From: Alitiscatomonas aceti
Lineage (GTDB): Bacteria; Bacillota; Clostridia; Lachnospirales; Lachnospiraceae
Reading direction: 5' to 3'
Assembly (NCBI RefSeq): GCF_025567195.1
Contig: NZ_JAOQJF010000005.1
Coordinates: 62,001-126,000 of the forward strand
Length of the DNA: 64,000 nt
In this document: one piece after another, positions 1 through 8,570 of the stretch
Numbering within the stretch: position 1 is the first letter of the stretch
How the letters are laid out: every line of letters starts with the position of its first letter
The notes under the pieces: model-generated
What the model was told of the DNA's origin: nothing
Seen by the model: only the letters and a program-made list of their open reading frames with translations
Databases searched by the model: none
Program-made: the position numbers and the translations under genes

Positions 1-1532
1 GTCTCATTCATAATGACGATCAGATTGGGGTAACGGTCTCCGGCTTCCCTAAGAAGTCCCTTCTCTGTTCCATCACTGTCCAAAGCCGTCTCCAGGATCT
101 CCTCCGCCCGCTTTGCCGTATAGCCCTCCGGCGTCTTTACCCTTCCCATCTTTATAAAGGAAGCAAAGGAGAGCAGATATCCCTTTTCGCTGGTAATGAT
201 CTGGAGATTGGAAAAATTGTCAAAGGTGGGAAGCTTCACCGCAAAGACCGCAGCCGCCGCAGCCGCCAGGGCCACATTTCCCAGAAACCCTCTGAGCCTT
301 CTTTCGCACCGGGCTGTGCCCAGGGCAGAAAACAGCGTAAGGACCGTCACCAGAAGGGCCAGGACCGCAGCCGCCGACACTCCATCCGGAGCCAGGGAAT
401 AATTCCCCAGCACATGGACAGCCGTCCCCGCATTGGCAATATCAAAGTATTCCAGGGGATTGTTCCTCAGCGCGCCGTAATAATGGTTGGCCACCGAAAG
501 CACCCCAAAGAGCAGAGCCGCTCCCGAAAAGGCCAGGGCTGCGTTCCCCAGGACCAGTAAAAATACCGCCGGGACCAGGGCGCACAGGGCCAGGTTCAGG
601 ACCAGATAAAGCGGCGTCTGGAAGTCAAAGGTTGCCAGGTTGAGAAGCTCGGCCGCCGAAAACCATACGAAGGAAAAGGGGACCGCAAGTCCCAGTCCGT
701 ACCATATGTTTTTCCTCTTTCTTCCCGCTCCCAGATGCAGGGACATAATGGTAAAGACCTCCAGGCCCAGAACAAACATCCAGCACAAAAGATGTTGACG
801 TCCCGCTCCGTCATTGTCCATGAGGGGTTTTCTGAGGGTCCACAGAATCCCGGCCTTTAAAATTGCCTGTAGCGCCGCAGCGGCCAGGATGGGGGGCCAT
901 TTTCTTGGAAAGCCCATGGCCGCCGGTCCGGATCTCCCAGAGGATCCCCTCCGTTCCTCCTGCCGGAGCATGAAAAGCCGCCTCCATCCCAGTACTTCCA
1001 GGACCGCCAGAAGCCCCAGAGCCCAGGCGGACAGATACAGCTTCTGAAAATCCAGGATCACTGCCAGGCGGTCGTTGACCACCGCGCCCTCAACCGTAAG
1101 CACTGCCCCCGGCTCCGTGGCCAGATCCAGGCGGATGGCACTGACTCCCCGGTACCCCTGGGCACGGCCGAACCGGGCCGAGAGCCTTCCGTCTGTGAGC
1201 GCCATCGTCCGGTAGCCCGCCGACGGGATCAGATAAAGCTGGGCCTCCGAGCCGGCTCCTCCTACACCAGATACCTTCACCGTAAGAAACCGGACGTTCA
1301 CCGGCTCTCCAAAGGCGTAATAGATCCACGGATCACTGGAAAGAGACGTCAGCTCCCCCCGTTCTCCCAGTTCAAATTCTTTTAGGTTCCTTCCATTTTC
1401 CCCCAGAAGCGCTTCCCTGGAAATAGAAAACTGGGGGCAGGCCCGAAGCGTCAGACCTGTCCCCACCACATTCATCACCAGAAAAGCTGCCAGGATCAGC
1501 AGAAGGAACGGATTCCGCCCCCTACTGCTCAC
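1..1532 (-). CDS. Membrane sulfatase / LTA-synthase-like protein, N-terminal part (cut by window edge)
   Basis: One minus-strand frame stays open from a GTG at 1532 to the window edge, giving about 510 residues with no stop seen. It begins with a hydrophobic signal/anchor ([15 protein letters not shown]), then an extracytoplasmic region, then several hydrophobic segments. Near the edge it reads [10 protein letters not shown], the entry to the alkaline-phosphatase/sulfatase fold of lipoteichoic-acid-synthase-type enzymes, which transfer polyol-phosphate or phosphoethanolamine groups outside the membrane. The catalytic part lies beyond the window. The GTG start overlaps the last 11 bases of xpt, so the two are probably co-transcribed. 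Family assignment rests on topology and the short fold-entry motif; substrate is unknown. Confidence 0.7.
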   Translation of the reverse strand, partial: MSSRGRNPFLLLILAAFLVMNVVGTGLTLRACPQFSISREALLGENGRNLKEFELGERGELTSLSSDPWIYYAFGEPVNVRFLTVKVSGVGGAGSEAQLYLIPSAGYRTMALTDGRLSARFGRAQGYRGVSAIRLDLATEPGAVLTVEGAVVNDRLAVILDFQKLYLSAWALGLLAVLEVLGWRRLFMLRQEERRGSSGRSGPAAMGFPRKWPPILAAAALQAILKAGILWTLRKPLMDNDGAGRQHLLCWMFVLGLEVFTIMSLHLGAGRKRKNIWYGLGLAVPFSFVWFSAAELLNLATFDFQTPLYLVLNLALCALVPAVFLLVLGNAALAFSGAALLFGVLSVANHYYGALRNNPLEYFDIANAGTAVHVLGNYSLAPDGVSAAAVLALLVTVLTLFSALGTARCERRLRGFLGNVALAAAAAAVFAVKLPTFDNFSNLQIITSEKGYLLSFASFIKMGRVKTPEGYTAKRAEEILETALDSDGTEKGLLREAGDRYPNLIVIMNE

Positions 1533-2103
1533 GGAAGGTTACCGTTCCCGTCTCTGCGTCCATGGCATCCACGATAGCCAGGGATTCCAGACGGTAGCCC
1601 AGGTTTCTTATGATCCGGCCGCCGCTCTGGAAGCCCTTTTCAATGGCGATCCCGATCCCCTCTGTAATGGCTCCAGCCTGGGCTACGATGGATAAAAGCC
1701 CCTGAAGCGCACAGCCGTTGGCCAGGAAGTCGTCGATCAGGAGCACATGCTCCCCTTCCTTTAAAAACTTTTTGGATACGATGACCTGGTTTTTGCATTT
1801 ATGGGTAAAGGATTCCACCTCTGCCACATACATTTCTCCGTCCAGATTGATGCTCTGGGTCTTTTTGGCAAATACCACCGGCACATCGAAATATCTGGCG
1901 GCAATGCAGGCAATGCCGATCCCGGATGCCTCGATGGTCAGGATCTTGTCCACCTGTACGTCTGCAAAGCGGCGCTTGAACTCCTCTCCCATCTGCTCCA
2001 GGAGACGGATATCCATCTGATGGTTTAAAAAGCTGTCAACCTTTAATACATTTCCTTCTTTTACGATCCCGTCCTTCTGGATCCGTTCTTCCAAAAAATT
2101 CAT
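1522..2103 (-). CDS. xpt: Xanthine phosphoribosyltransferase
   Basis: A 193-residue protein of normal length for Xpt, the cytosolic salvage enzyme converting xanthine and PRPP to XMP. It opens with [20 protein letters not shown] and carries the PRPP-binding stretch [17 protein letters not shown] near residue 130, plus the KKTQSINL and SFTHK segments typical of Xpt. GGAGG precedes the ATG by 7 bases. A sigma-A promoter lies just upstream. No purine riboswitch aptamer is visible in the short leader, unlike in many Bacillota. The gene ends inside the start of the downstream sulfatase-like gene. Confidence 0.93.
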   Translation of the reverse strand: MNFLEERIQKDGIVKEGNVLKVDSFLNHQMDIRLLEQMGEEFKRRFADVQVDKILTIEASGIGIACIAARYFDVPVVFAKKTQSINLDGEMYVAEVESFTHKCKNQVIVSKKFLKEGEHVLLIDDFLANGCALQGLLSIVAQAGAITEGIGIAIEKGFQSGGRIIRNLGYRLESLAIVDAMDAETGTVTFREQ

Positions 2104-2143
2104 GATTTTTCCTCCAGTGTATGCAGTTCTAAATACTTAGTCA

Positions 2144-2173
2144 ACTATATCACAGACCCGTCCTCCTTGTAAA
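2144..2173 (-). promoter_or_regulatory. Sigma-A promoter of xpt
   Basis: On the minus strand TTTACA (2168-2173) and TATAGT (2144-2149) are separated by 18 bases, placing the start about 35 bases before the xpt ATG. Confidence 0.6.
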
Positions 2174-2181
2174 GACGGTTC

Positions 2182-3612
2182 CTATGGGATCTGGAACCCA
2201 TGGTCCATGGGGCCGGAACCAGAGCCCAGATCCAGCATGGCCTCCAGCGCGCCGGACAGATACTCCTTGGCCCTCTCCACCGCCTGCTCCAGGCTGTATC
2301 CCCTGGCAAGCCCTGAGGCAATGGCGCTGGACAGCGTACAGCCGGTCCCATGGGTGTTGGGATTGTCGATCCGCCGCCCCATGAACCAGCAAAAGCCGCC
2401 GTCACGGTACAAAAGATCGTTGGCATCGTTTAACCGGTGACCGCCCTTACATAAAACAGCACAGCCGTACTCCCGGCTTATGATCTCCGCCGCCCGGACC
2501 ATGTCCTCAGATGACCGGATGCAGATCCCAGAAAGCACCTCCGCCTCCGGGATATTGGGCGTCGCCACCGCAGCCATAGGCAGAAGGAGCTCCTTTAAGG
2601 CTCCCACAGCATCCTCGTCCAGGAGCCTGGAGCCGCTGGTGGAGATCATCACCGGATCCACCACGATGTTCTCCGCTTTATAATAGGAAAGCCGTTCTGC
2701 AATGACCCGGATCAGCTCCCCTGAGGATACCATCCCGATCTTTACGGCATCGGGACGGATATCCGAAAAGACGCTGTCGATCTGCATGGCTAAAAATTCC
2801 GGCGTCACAGGAAAGATCCCGGAGACCCCTGTGGTATTCTGGGCCGTCAGGGCCGTAATGGCGCTCATGCCGTAAACACCGTTGGCCAGCATGGTCTTTA
2901 AGTCTGCCTGGATCCCGGCCCCGCCGCTGGAATCGCTGCCCGCAATGGTCAGGACCGTCTTCCGGCGTCTGTGCCTTCCCAGATACATCTCCGCCGTCTC
3001 TTTAAGCCGTCTGGCGGCCGCTTCAATATCCGGCTGGCCGAAAATGGCGCTGACCACGGCCACTCCGTCGGCCCCGGTCCCTTTTAAAGGCTGGATCCGG
3101 TCCGCCCGGATCCCTCCGATGGCCACCACCGGGATATCCACCGCCCGGCATATGGCTTTTAAGGTCTCCACCGTTACCTGGGAGGTATCCGATTTGGTAT
3201 CTGTGGGATACATGGCTCCCACGCCCAGATAATCGGCCCCTCCGGCCTCCGCCGCCTTTGCCTGCTCCACGGTCTTACAGGACACGCCGATGATCTTTCC
3301 CGGCCCCAGACGCCTTCTGGCCTCTTTTACGTCCATATCCTTCTGGCCCACATGGACCCCGTCGGCCCCGGAGGCCAGGGCGATCTCCACATCGTCGTTG
3401 ATGACAAAGGGAACATGGAAGGAATCACACAGCTCCTTTATGGCCGCAGCCTCCTCTAAAAATAAGCGGCGGTCCAGATTTTTTTCCCGGAGCTGCACAA
3501 AGGTCACTCCTCCCTTTAATGCCTTTTCCACCTGGTCCTTCAGGCTTTCCCCCTTTAACCAGGCCCGGTCTGTCACCGCATATACAAGCATGTCCTCTGG
3601 TCTGCAGTTCAT
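2182..3612 (-). CDS. thiED: Fused thiamine-phosphate synthase / HMP(-P) kinase (ThiE-ThiD)
   Basis: A 476-residue bifunctional thiamine enzyme. Residues about 1-215 are ThiE, the TIM barrel joining HMP-PP to thiazole phosphate, with VQLREKNLD, INDDVEIALASGADGVHVGQ and the phosphate-binding VVAIGGI. Residues about 220-476 are ThiD, the ribokinase-fold HMP and HMP-P kinase, with VLTIAGSDSSGGAGIQADL near the start and GTGCTLSSAIA near the end. The start is the ATG at 3612 with AGGAGG 8 bases upstream; the frame extends further upstream but that part is not ThiE-like. No TPP riboswitch (CUGAGA...) was seen before it. The order ThiE then ThiD is an unusual but known fusion. Confidence 0.93.
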   Translation of the reverse strand: MNCRPEDMLVYAVTDRAWLKGESLKDQVEKALKGGVTFVQLREKNLDRRLFLEEAAAIKELCDSFHVPFVINDDVEIALASGADGVHVGQKDMDVKEARRRLGPGKIIGVSCKTVEQAKAAEAGGADYLGVGAMYPTDTKSDTSQVTVETLKAICRAVDIPVVAIGGIRADRIQPLKGTGADGVAVVSAIFGQPDIEAAARRLKETAEMYLGRHRRRKTVLTIAGSDSSGGAGIQADLKTMLANGVYGMSAITALTAQNTTGVSGIFPVTPEFLAMQIDSVFSDIRPDAVKIGMVSSGELIRVIAERLSYYKAENIVVDPVMISTSGSRLLDEDAVGALKELLLPMAAVATPNIPEAEVLSGICIRSSEDMVRAAEIISREYGCAVLCKGGHRLNDANDLLYRDGGFCWFMGRRIDNPNTHGTGCTLSSAIASGLARGYSLEQAVERAKEYLSGALEAMLDLGSGSGPMDHGFQIP

Positions 3613-3767
3613 GTTTCTGCTCCTCCTTTTTTGATTTTCCAGTCCGTACCGCCCCGGGCGGCCCGGCATGGGCTTTTGTGATCTTGTCACGGAAGCCCCC
3701 GCCTCCTTCTGGTATGATACAGATATAAAGAACGAAAATAAACGATCAGCCACAAGGAGGTTTTTCT

Positions 3768-4079
3768 ATGTCAGTTATGAATATCACAAGCGAAAACTTT
3801 GAACAGGAGATCATGGGAAGCGACCGTCCTGTCCTTCTGGATTTCTGGGCGTCCTGGTGCGGCCCCTGCCGGATGGTATCCCCCATTGTGGATGAGATCG
3901 CAGAGGACCATCCGGAGATCCGGGTGGGAAAAATCAACGTGGATGAACAACCGGAGCTGGCCGGACAGTTCGGCGTCATGAGCATTCCCTCCCTGTTTTA
4001 CATGGAAAACGGAAAAGTCGTCCGTAAGACCATGGGCGCCATGCCAAAACAGGAGATCTTAAGATTCATTGGAAAATAA
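3768..4079 (+). CDS. trxA: Thioredoxin
   Basis: A 103-residue cytosolic thioredoxin with active site W-C-G-P-C at residues 30-34 in the context [17 protein letters not shown]. The conserved cis-proline loop [11 protein letters not shown] follows near residue 75. It reduces protein disulfides. AAGGAGG lies 8 bases before the ATG, and an extended -10 (TGGTATGAT, 3710-3718) sits about 50 bases upstream. The last 21 bases overlap, tail to tail, with the Crp-type regulator on the other strand. No thioredoxin reductase gene is adjacent. Confidence 0.95.
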   Translation: MSVMNITSENFEQEIMGSDRPVLLDFWASWCGPCRMVSPIVDEIAEDHPEIRVGKINVDEQPELAGQFGVMSIPSLFYMENGKVVRKTMGAMPKQEILRFIGK

Positions 4080-4724
4080 GCGGGAAAGTCCCTTCCGGTC
4101 CAGGATCTCCACAGCCCCCCTGGAAAGCCGTACCAGGCCCTCGGTCTGGAAATACTTTAACATCCGGGTGACCACCTCCCTGGCGGTACCCATATGGCTG
4201 GCGATCTTTTCATGGGTGATCTTAAGGGTATCCGTCTCCTCCAGGACGCTTTCCTCCAGAAGGAAGCCCGCCAGCCGTTTATCGAAGCTCTTCCACATCA
4301 CCTGGTCCATGAGCCACATGACATCCGTAAACCGGGACGCCATGATCTGGCTGGTATAGTTGGCCACCACGGCCGACCGCTCCATCAGCCCCTTATAAAA
4401 ATCCGGCGGGATGATCCAGAGCTCCGTGTCCTTCTCCGTAGAGATGAACACGTCAAACTGGAGACTGCTCATGATGCAGGAAGCCGAAAACAGGCAGATA
4501 TCCCGCTCAAACAGCCGGTACAGAGTGATCTCCCTCCCCTCTTCGGAGATCATATGGGCCCGGAGCTGGCCGGAGGCGATCACCAGCAGGCCGGTGCATA
4601 CGCCGTCTCCGCCATGGAGAAGCGTGCCTTTTGGAACCCTCCGCTTCACCGCCGCATAATCGAGCCTTTCCTGGTCTGCTTTGTCCAGCTGGTCATAAAT
4701 GGGAAAATACTGGGATATTGTCAT
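4059..4724 (-). CDS. Crp/Fnr-family transcriptional regulator
   Basis: 221 residues with an N-terminal cyclic-nucleotide-type beta-roll (about 15-120) and a C-terminal winged helix (about 165-215, including [24 protein letters not shown]). The RxxR-type recognition helix fits DNA binding at TGTGA-like dyads. Cys77 and Cys83 (DICLFSASC) lie where some clostridial members sense redox or metal, but the FNR N-terminal cysteine cluster is absent. AGGAGG precedes the ATG. A TATAAT at 4758-4763 with a weak -35 supplies a proximal promoter. The ligand cannot be read from sequence. The gene converges on trxA and lies downstream of the candidate small RNA. Confidence 0.88.
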   Translation of the reverse strand: MTISQYFPIYDQLDKADQERLDYAAVKRRVPKGTLLHGGDGVCTGLLVIASGQLRAHMISEEGREITLYRLFERDICLFSASCIMSSLQFDVFISTEKDTELWIIPPDFYKGLMERSAVVANYTSQIMASRFTDVMWLMDQVMWKSFDKRLAGFLLEESVLEETDTLKITHEKIASHMGTAREVVTRMLKYFQTEGLVRLSRGAVEILDRKGLSRLFSNES

Positions 4725-4812
4725 GGCCTTCCGCCTCCTGTTCTGCTATATGCTCCCATTATACTTCATCTTCGGGACACAGTACAGATGCTCTTCTTAT
4801 TTTTTCAGACAG

Positions 4813-4851
4813 AAAAACAGGCCCGGCGCTTTTTACGCGTGGCCTGTTTTT
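4813..4851 (-). terminator. Bidirectional-looking intrinsic terminator
   Basis: An 11-bp stem AAAAACAGGCC (4813-4823) / GGCCTGTTTTT (4841-4851) has a 17-base loop. No gene reads into it on the plus strand, so it most likely ends the minus-strand transcript begun at 5045. Confidence 0.65.
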
Positions 4852-5009
4852 CTGTTGCAGCATTGATTTGTTTCTGCCCCGGTCTCCCCTCCTCATGGGA
4901 AACGGCAGCATCCGGATCAAAAAGATTGGAGAAAAGATCCAGGATGGCTGATCCGCAGGCATCCACTCTGCGGAATGGGGCATCTCTCACACGGAGAACT
5001 GTATGGTAT

Positions 5010-5044
5010 TACAAAAAGTTTGTATGGATTCCAAATTGTTTGGA
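5010..5044. promoter_or_regulatory. Two phased operator-like dyads at the start of the minus-strand unit
   Basis: TACAAAAAGTTTGTA (5010-5024) and TCCAAATTGTTTGGA (5030-5044) are inverted repeats sharing the plan NNCAAA-N3-TTTGNN. Their centres are 20 bases apart, about two helical turns, immediately downstream of the perfect promoter. This suits a repressor binding side by side; the same sequences could also form hairpins at the RNA 5' end. Confidence 0.4.
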
Positions 5045-5051
5045 TGATTTC

Positions 5052-5080
5052 ATTATACTGTCTCCCTTTCTGGTTGTCAA
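5052..5080 (-). promoter_or_regulatory. Perfect sigma-A promoter, minus strand
   Basis: TTGACA (5075-5080), 17 bases, TATAAT (5052-5057): both hexamers match consensus exactly. No recognised gene starts within 250 bases downstream. Confidence 0.75.
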
Positions 5081-5106
5081 GGGGTTTTCTGTATGAATTT
5101 ATGTAC

Positions 5107-5126
5107 AAGCCTGGGTTCCCAGGCTT
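5107..5126. promoter_or_regulatory. Perfect 9-bp inverted repeat upstream of the secreted-protein gene
   Basis: AAGCCTGGG and CCCAGGCTT are separated by TT and followed by TCTT. It could be an operator, or a short terminator-like hairpin between the divergent units. Two TATACT sequences follow at about 5139 and 5163 and may serve as -10 elements for the plus-strand gene; no good -35 was found. Confidence 0.35.
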
Positions 5127-5250
5127 TCTTCCAGATGGTATACTGGCTGTGTAAACAGACCGTATACTATCGCGAATCTGGTTTCTGCGTTTACCGCGAA
5201 AATCCAGGCGCTTAATTCCCCCGGAGGGGGACGTGAAAGGAGAGGACCTT

Positions 5251-5787
5251 ATGAAGAAAAAAACAAAATGTCTGGCTGCCGCAGCCATCCTGGCGGGAGG
5301 CCTTCTGGCCGCAGCCATCTATACCCGCCCCCGGACCATCGCCCAGCGGTATCCGTTCCTGGACCTGGACCAGTGTATCCAGATCCACGGATATTACAGT
5401 GAAGGAATACAGGCAGAGGACACCCGCTTCCTCATAACACCGGAGGACCCGCACTTTAAAGAAGCGCTCCGGCTGTTTGGCTCCCCTGCCTTCCGGACAA
5501 AACTGGGGAATCTCCTCCCCCGCGGAACAAAAACCCACCGATACAGCGAAGGTGATTTCCAGTGGATCGTCCTGTTCCGGTTTGAATCTGTTCTTTTTCC
5601 CTCCAAAGATACGGGAACGGGAGATCTTCTCCATGTGAATAATTTCTATGGAGACCTGACCCTTTACTCCGACGGGGAAACGGTGCAGTGCGGCTTCTCC
5701 GGCCAGGAACCGTGGACCCGGGATGTCATGGACATCATCACCCTGTATCCTGTATCGGAGCAGCCTCCGGCGTCCTCCGGAATTTGA
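5251..5787 (+). CDS. Uncharacterised secreted or membrane-anchored protein
   Basis: Not recognised. The ATG at 5251 is chosen because AAAGGAG lies 9 bases upstream; an earlier in-frame start at 5233 has none. The 178-residue product starts MKKKTKCLAAAAILAGGLLAAAIY, a positively charged stretch followed by a hydrophobic segment, so it is exported or anchored. The remainder is soluble, with no cysteines near a lipobox and no familiar motif. The 3' end abuts the promoter of the next gene, so the two are separate units or only partly linked. Confidence 0.65.
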   Translation: MKKKTKCLAAAAILAGGLLAAAIYTRPRTIAQRYPFLDLDQCIQIHGYYSEGIQAEDTRFLITPEDPHFKEALRLFGSPAFRTKLGNLLPRGTKTHRYSEGDFQWIVLFRFESVLFPSKDTGTGDLLHVNNFYGDLTLYSDGETVQCGFSGQEPWTRDVMDIITLYPVSEQPPASSGI

Positions 5788-5812
5788 CAAATGGCCTCTG
5801 CGGAATTATAAT
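5784..5812 (+). promoter_or_regulatory. Perfect sigma-A promoter of the YheO-type regulator
   Basis: TTGACA (5784-5789), 17 bases, TATAAT (5807-5812). The TTGACA overlaps the stop codon of the preceding gene. A dyad TGTCCGCATTGGACA (5821-5835, arms TGTCC/GGACA) covers the predicted start, as expected for an autoregulatory operator. Confidence 0.75.
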
Positions 5813-5869
5813 AGATATGATGTCCGCATTGGACAGGCAAATCTGAACCAGCACCGAAAGGGGAACATT

Positions 5870-6553
5870 GTGGAGATAGGAAACTACCTGGACTTTGACT
5901 TTTTGATCCGTTTTCTGGAGGGGCTCCAGAAATTTCTTGGTGAGGACAGCGAGATCCTCATCCATGACTACCGGAAGGGCTACGACCATACCATCGTGTA
6001 CGCGCTGAACGCAGACTTAAGCGGCCGTCACGTGGGCGGTTCTCCCAAGGGTGGTATGATCACCCAGTTCGGAAAGAGCATTGAGCCCTTAAAGGACAGT
6101 ATCCAGACCTTTTCCAACGGGCCCAAGGATCGTTTTTTTAAATCCTTTACGACACTGATCCCCGATGAAAACGGGAAGATCATCGGCTCTGTCTGCGTCA
6201 ACCTGGATGTGTCCCAGCTTCTGATCGCACAGAACGCCTTACAGGCCTTCATCCAGCACCCGGCTACGGATATCCACACGCCCCCGGCCACCGATATGGA
6301 CGCCCTGGCGACGAAAAACGTGGACGATATCCTCCAGTATTATATGAACCAGGCCGAAGCCCTGGTGGGCAAGCCCATGTCCCTGATGAATAAAGAAGAA
6401 AAAATAAAAGCCCTGGACTACCTGGACCAGAAGGGCGTATTCAAGATCTCAAAGACCAGCGTTCTCCTCTGCGAGACGCTTCAGATCTCCAAGTACACTC
6501 TGTATAACTATCTGGAAGAGGCCAGGTCCGGCCGGAGCGATGAGGAGGCGTAG
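5870..6553 (+). CDS. YheO/DauR-type transcriptional regulator (PAS-like sensor plus HTH)
   Basis: 227 residues from a GTG at 5870 with GAAAGGGG 6 bases upstream; earlier in-frame codons are in the promoter. Residues about 5-120 are the YheO PAS-like domain (LGEDSEILIHDYRKGYDHTIVYALN, later GKIIGSVCVNLDVSQL). Residues about 170-220 hold the helix-turn-helix (KIKALDYLDQKGVFKISKTS, LQISKYTLYNYLEEA). Relatives respond to small metabolites such as D-amino acids or uremic-type ligands. It may regulate itself through the dyad at its promoter; its targets are not evident from the neighbours. Confidence 0.85.
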   Translation: MEIGNYLDFDFLIRFLEGLQKFLGEDSEILIHDYRKGYDHTIVYALNADLSGRHVGGSPKGGMITQFGKSIEPLKDSIQTFSNGPKDRFFKSFTTLIPDENGKIIGSVCVNLDVSQLLIAQNALQAFIQHPATDIHTPPATDMDALATKNVDDILQYYMNQAEALVGKPMSLMNKEEKIKALDYLDQKGVFKISKTSVLLCETLQISKYTLYNYLEEARSGRSDEEA

Positions 6554-6569
6554 GATACGCCTCCTTTTT
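6544..6569 (+). terminator. Intrinsic terminator of the YheO-type gene
   Basis: GGAGGCGTA/TACGCCTCC, a 9-bp stem with a GGA loop, is followed by TTTTT. The stop codon TAG lies within the stem. Confidence 0.85.
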
Positions 6570-6625
6570 CTGTCCTGGAGCCAGAAACGCTGTCTGTCAG
6601 GTCCTCTGCCCCGGCTCATTCCTCT

Positions 6626-7141
6626 TTATGGCTTCACCTTCCCGTAAATGCACAGGTTATATATGTTCCCATTTTTATCCACCGCCTGCTTTAAAAGCCC
6701 CTCCAGCTCAAAGCCGTTCTTTTCCAGGACCCGCCTGGATGCCTTATTTGGCTCATAGACCCGTCCGGTGATCCGGAGGATATCCAGGAGCCTCCATGCC
6801 TCTTTGCATATGAGCCCTGCTGCCTCTGTCATGATCCCCCGGGACCAGACGCCCCGGTCCAGCATATAGCCGATCTCCGCGCCGCAGCGGTAAACGTCCG
6901 TTCCCTGCTCCACCGAGATATTTCCAACGACCTTTCCATCCAGACAGACAGCCCGGAATACCCCATCCTTCCCGTCACGGTCCAGGGTCATTCCAATCCA
7001 CCATTCTGCGTCCTTTTCTGTATATGGGAACGGCAGGCTGTTCCTTACATAAGACCGGTCCACACCATTGCAGAGCCTTGCCAGATCCTCCTTATCCTCC
7101 ATGGTCCAGGGCCTTAAGCTGACACTTCCATTTCTTTCCAT
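6626..7141 (-). CDS. GNAT-family acetyltransferase (RimJ/RimL type)
   Basis: 171 residues from the ATG at 7141, chosen because GGGAGGAAGAGC precedes it; an upstream in-frame extension covers the promoter. The acetyl-CoA site is seen in GAEIGYMLDRGVWSRGIMTEA (about 95-115) and the RVYEPNKASRRVLEKNGFELEG segment near the C-terminus is typical of RimL-like protein or small-molecule N-acetyltransferases. Substrate is unknown. It is a single-gene unit with a good promoter. Confidence 0.85.
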   Translation of the reverse strand: MERNGSVSLRPWTMEDKEDLARLCNGVDRSYVRNSLPFPYTEKDAEWWIGMTLDRDGKDGVFRAVCLDGKVVGNISVEQGTDVYRCGAEIGYMLDRGVWSRGIMTEAAGLICKEAWRLLDILRITGRVYEPNKASRRVLEKNGFELEGLLKQAVDKNGNIYNLCIYGKVKP

Positions 7142-7183
7142 TGCTCTTCCTCCCTCTCCGCTGTCCGGCGGTAATTTTGTACC

Positions 7184-7212
7184 AGTATACCTATCCATTC
7201 CAAAATTGTCAA
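7184..7212 (-). promoter_or_regulatory. Sigma-A promoter of the acetyltransferase gene
   Basis: TTGACA (7207-7212), 17 bases, TATACT (7184-7189) on the minus strand, about 35 bases before the start codon. Confidence 0.7.
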
Positions 7213-7243
7213 TATATTTTTATATTCATCTTTTACATACAGA

Positions 7244-7280
7244 AAACTCTCCCGCAGCCCATGGCTGTCTGGGAGAGTTT
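7244..7280 (-). terminator. Intrinsic terminator after icd
   Basis: AAACTCTCCC (7244-7253) pairs with GGGAGAGTTT (7271-7280), with an inner GCAGCC/GGCTGT pairing; on the minus strand it ends in TTTTC. Confidence 0.8.
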
Positions 7281-7340
7281 CCTGTTGGGGTATTTGGGGG
7301 TATATAAGGTATGTATCCAATATTGGGTAATTGTCGTCTG

Positions 7341-8558
7341 TTACAGCATGGCCTCCAGCTTTTCCCGGATGGCCAGGATGAAATCCCTGCTGTTTAACAC
7401 GGTGGGGTTGGGAAGGGTGGTCATAAGGGCCAGGTCCTTCGTCATCTTTCCGCCTTCGATGGTATCGATGGTGGCCTTTTCCAGCTTGTCCGCAAAGGCT
7501 GCCAGCTCCTGGTTTCCATCCAGCTCGCCGCGCTTTCTCAGCGCTCCGGACCAGGCGAAGATGGTGGCCACCGAATTGGTGGAGGTCTCCTCTCCCTTTA
7601 AGTGCTTATAGTAGTGGCGCTGTACGGTTCCATGGGCCGCCTCATACTCATAATATCCGTTGGGGGATACCAGAACCGAGGTCATCATGGCCAGGGAGCC
7701 GAAGGCGGAGGAGACCATGTCGCTCATCACATCGCCGTCGTAATTCTTGCAGGCCCAGATAAATCCGCCCTCTGCCTTCATGACCCGGGCAACGGCGTCG
7801 TCAATAAGGGTATAGAAGTATTCAATGCCTGCGGCCTGGAATCTCTCTTTATAGGACGCTTCGTAGATCTCTGCAAAAATATCCTTGAACCGGTGGTCGT
7901 ATTTCTTGGAAACCGTATCCTTTGTGGCAAACCACAGATCCTGCTTCGTCTCCAGTGCATACTCAAAGCAGCTCTTTGCAAAGTTTTCAATGGAATCATC
8001 CAGGTTGTACTGGCCCTGGACCACGCCCGGACCCTCAAAGGCATGGACGGAAAGAGTCTCCTCCGGAGAGCCGTCCGCCGGCGTATACACCAGCTTCACC
8101 TCACCTGCGCCGGGGATCCTGAGCTCCGCGTTTTTATATACGTCGCCGTAGGCGTGTCTTGCCAGGGTGATGGGCTTTTTCCAGTTCTTCACACAGGGCT
8201 CGATGCCTTTGACCACAATGGGGCTGCGGAACACAGTGCCGTCTAAGATGGCGCGGATGGTGCCGTTGGGGCTCTTCCACATCTCCTTCAGGCCGTATTC
8301 CTTTACCCGGGCCGCGTTGGCGGTGATGGTAGCACATTTTACTGCCACGCCGTACTTCTTTGTGGCCTCTGCCGCATCCACGGTCACCTGGTCGTTGGTC
8401 TTGTCCCGGTATTCCAGGCCCAGGTCATAATATTCTGTGTTTAAGTCGATAAAGGGCGTAAGGAGCTCATCCTTGATGTACTGCCAGAGGATCCTGGTCA
8501 TCTCGTCTCCATCCATCTCCACCAGGGGAGTCTTCATCTGAATCTTTTCCATTTCCAT
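7341..8558 (-). CDS. icd: NADP-dependent isocitrate dehydrogenase
   Basis: 405 residues, the usual length for the eukaryote-like dimeric IDH that oxidises isocitrate to 2-oxoglutarate with NADP. Visible signatures are [17 protein letters not shown] at the N-terminus, the substrate-binding [17 protein letters not shown], and [21 protein letters not shown] around residues 270-290. AGGAGG precedes the first ATG by 5 bases; the ATG two codons in is possible. It is last in a three-gene minus-strand cluster with a carboxylate carrier and a DUF6282 protein, suggesting a role in use of an imported di- or tricarboxylate. Confidence 0.95.
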   Translation of the reverse strand: MEMEKIQMKTPLVEMDGDEMTRILWQYIKDELLTPFIDLNTEYYDLGLEYRDKTNDQVTVDAAEATKKYGVAVKCATITANAARVKEYGLKEMWKSPNGTIRAILDGTVFRSPIVVKGIEPCVKNWKKPITLARHAYGDVYKNAELRIPGAGEVKLVYTPADGSPEETLSVHAFEGPGVVQGQYNLDDSIENFAKSCFEYALETKQDLWFATKDTVSKKYDHRFKDIFAEIYEASYKERFQAAGIEYFYTLIDDAVARVMKAEGGFIWACKNYDGDVMSDMVSSAFGSLAMMTSVLVSPNGYYEYEAAHGTVQRHYYKHLKGEETSTNSVATIFAWSGALRKRGELDGNQELAAFADKLEKATIDTIEGGKMTKDLALMTTLPNPTVLNSRDFILAIREKLEAML

Positions 8559-8570
8559 ATTCCTCCTAAA

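Larger units (their letters stand above)
4810..5045 (-). ncRNA. Candidate small RNA (or long attenuated leader) upstream of the Crp-type gene
   Basis: A consensus promoter at 5052-5080 would start a minus-strand RNA near 5045. About 200 bases later an intrinsic terminator forms at 4813-4851: AAAAACAGGCC pairs with GGCCTGTTTTT and ends in T residues. Internal hairpins are visible (CCGCAG/CTGCGG, and GGATC/GATCC). Small ORFs in the unit have no good ribosome site. Because the Crp-type gene has its own -10 after the terminator, an independent RNA of about 235 nt fits better than a plain leader; attenuation is the alternative. It does not resemble 6S, tmRNA or SRP RNA closely enough to name. Confidence 0.45.

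Noticed and set aside
2104..2181. Purine riboswitch before xpt
   Set aside because: The leader is only about 35 nt after the promoter and has no purine aptamer motif.
3613..3767. TPP riboswitch before the ThiE-ThiD gene
   Set aside because: Neither CUGAGA nor the conserved 3' TPP aptamer strand occurs.
4194..5096. 300-codon plus-strand open frame over the Crp-type gene and the small-RNA unit
   Set aside because: Antisense to the Crp-type gene, no domain and no ribosome site; a shadow frame.
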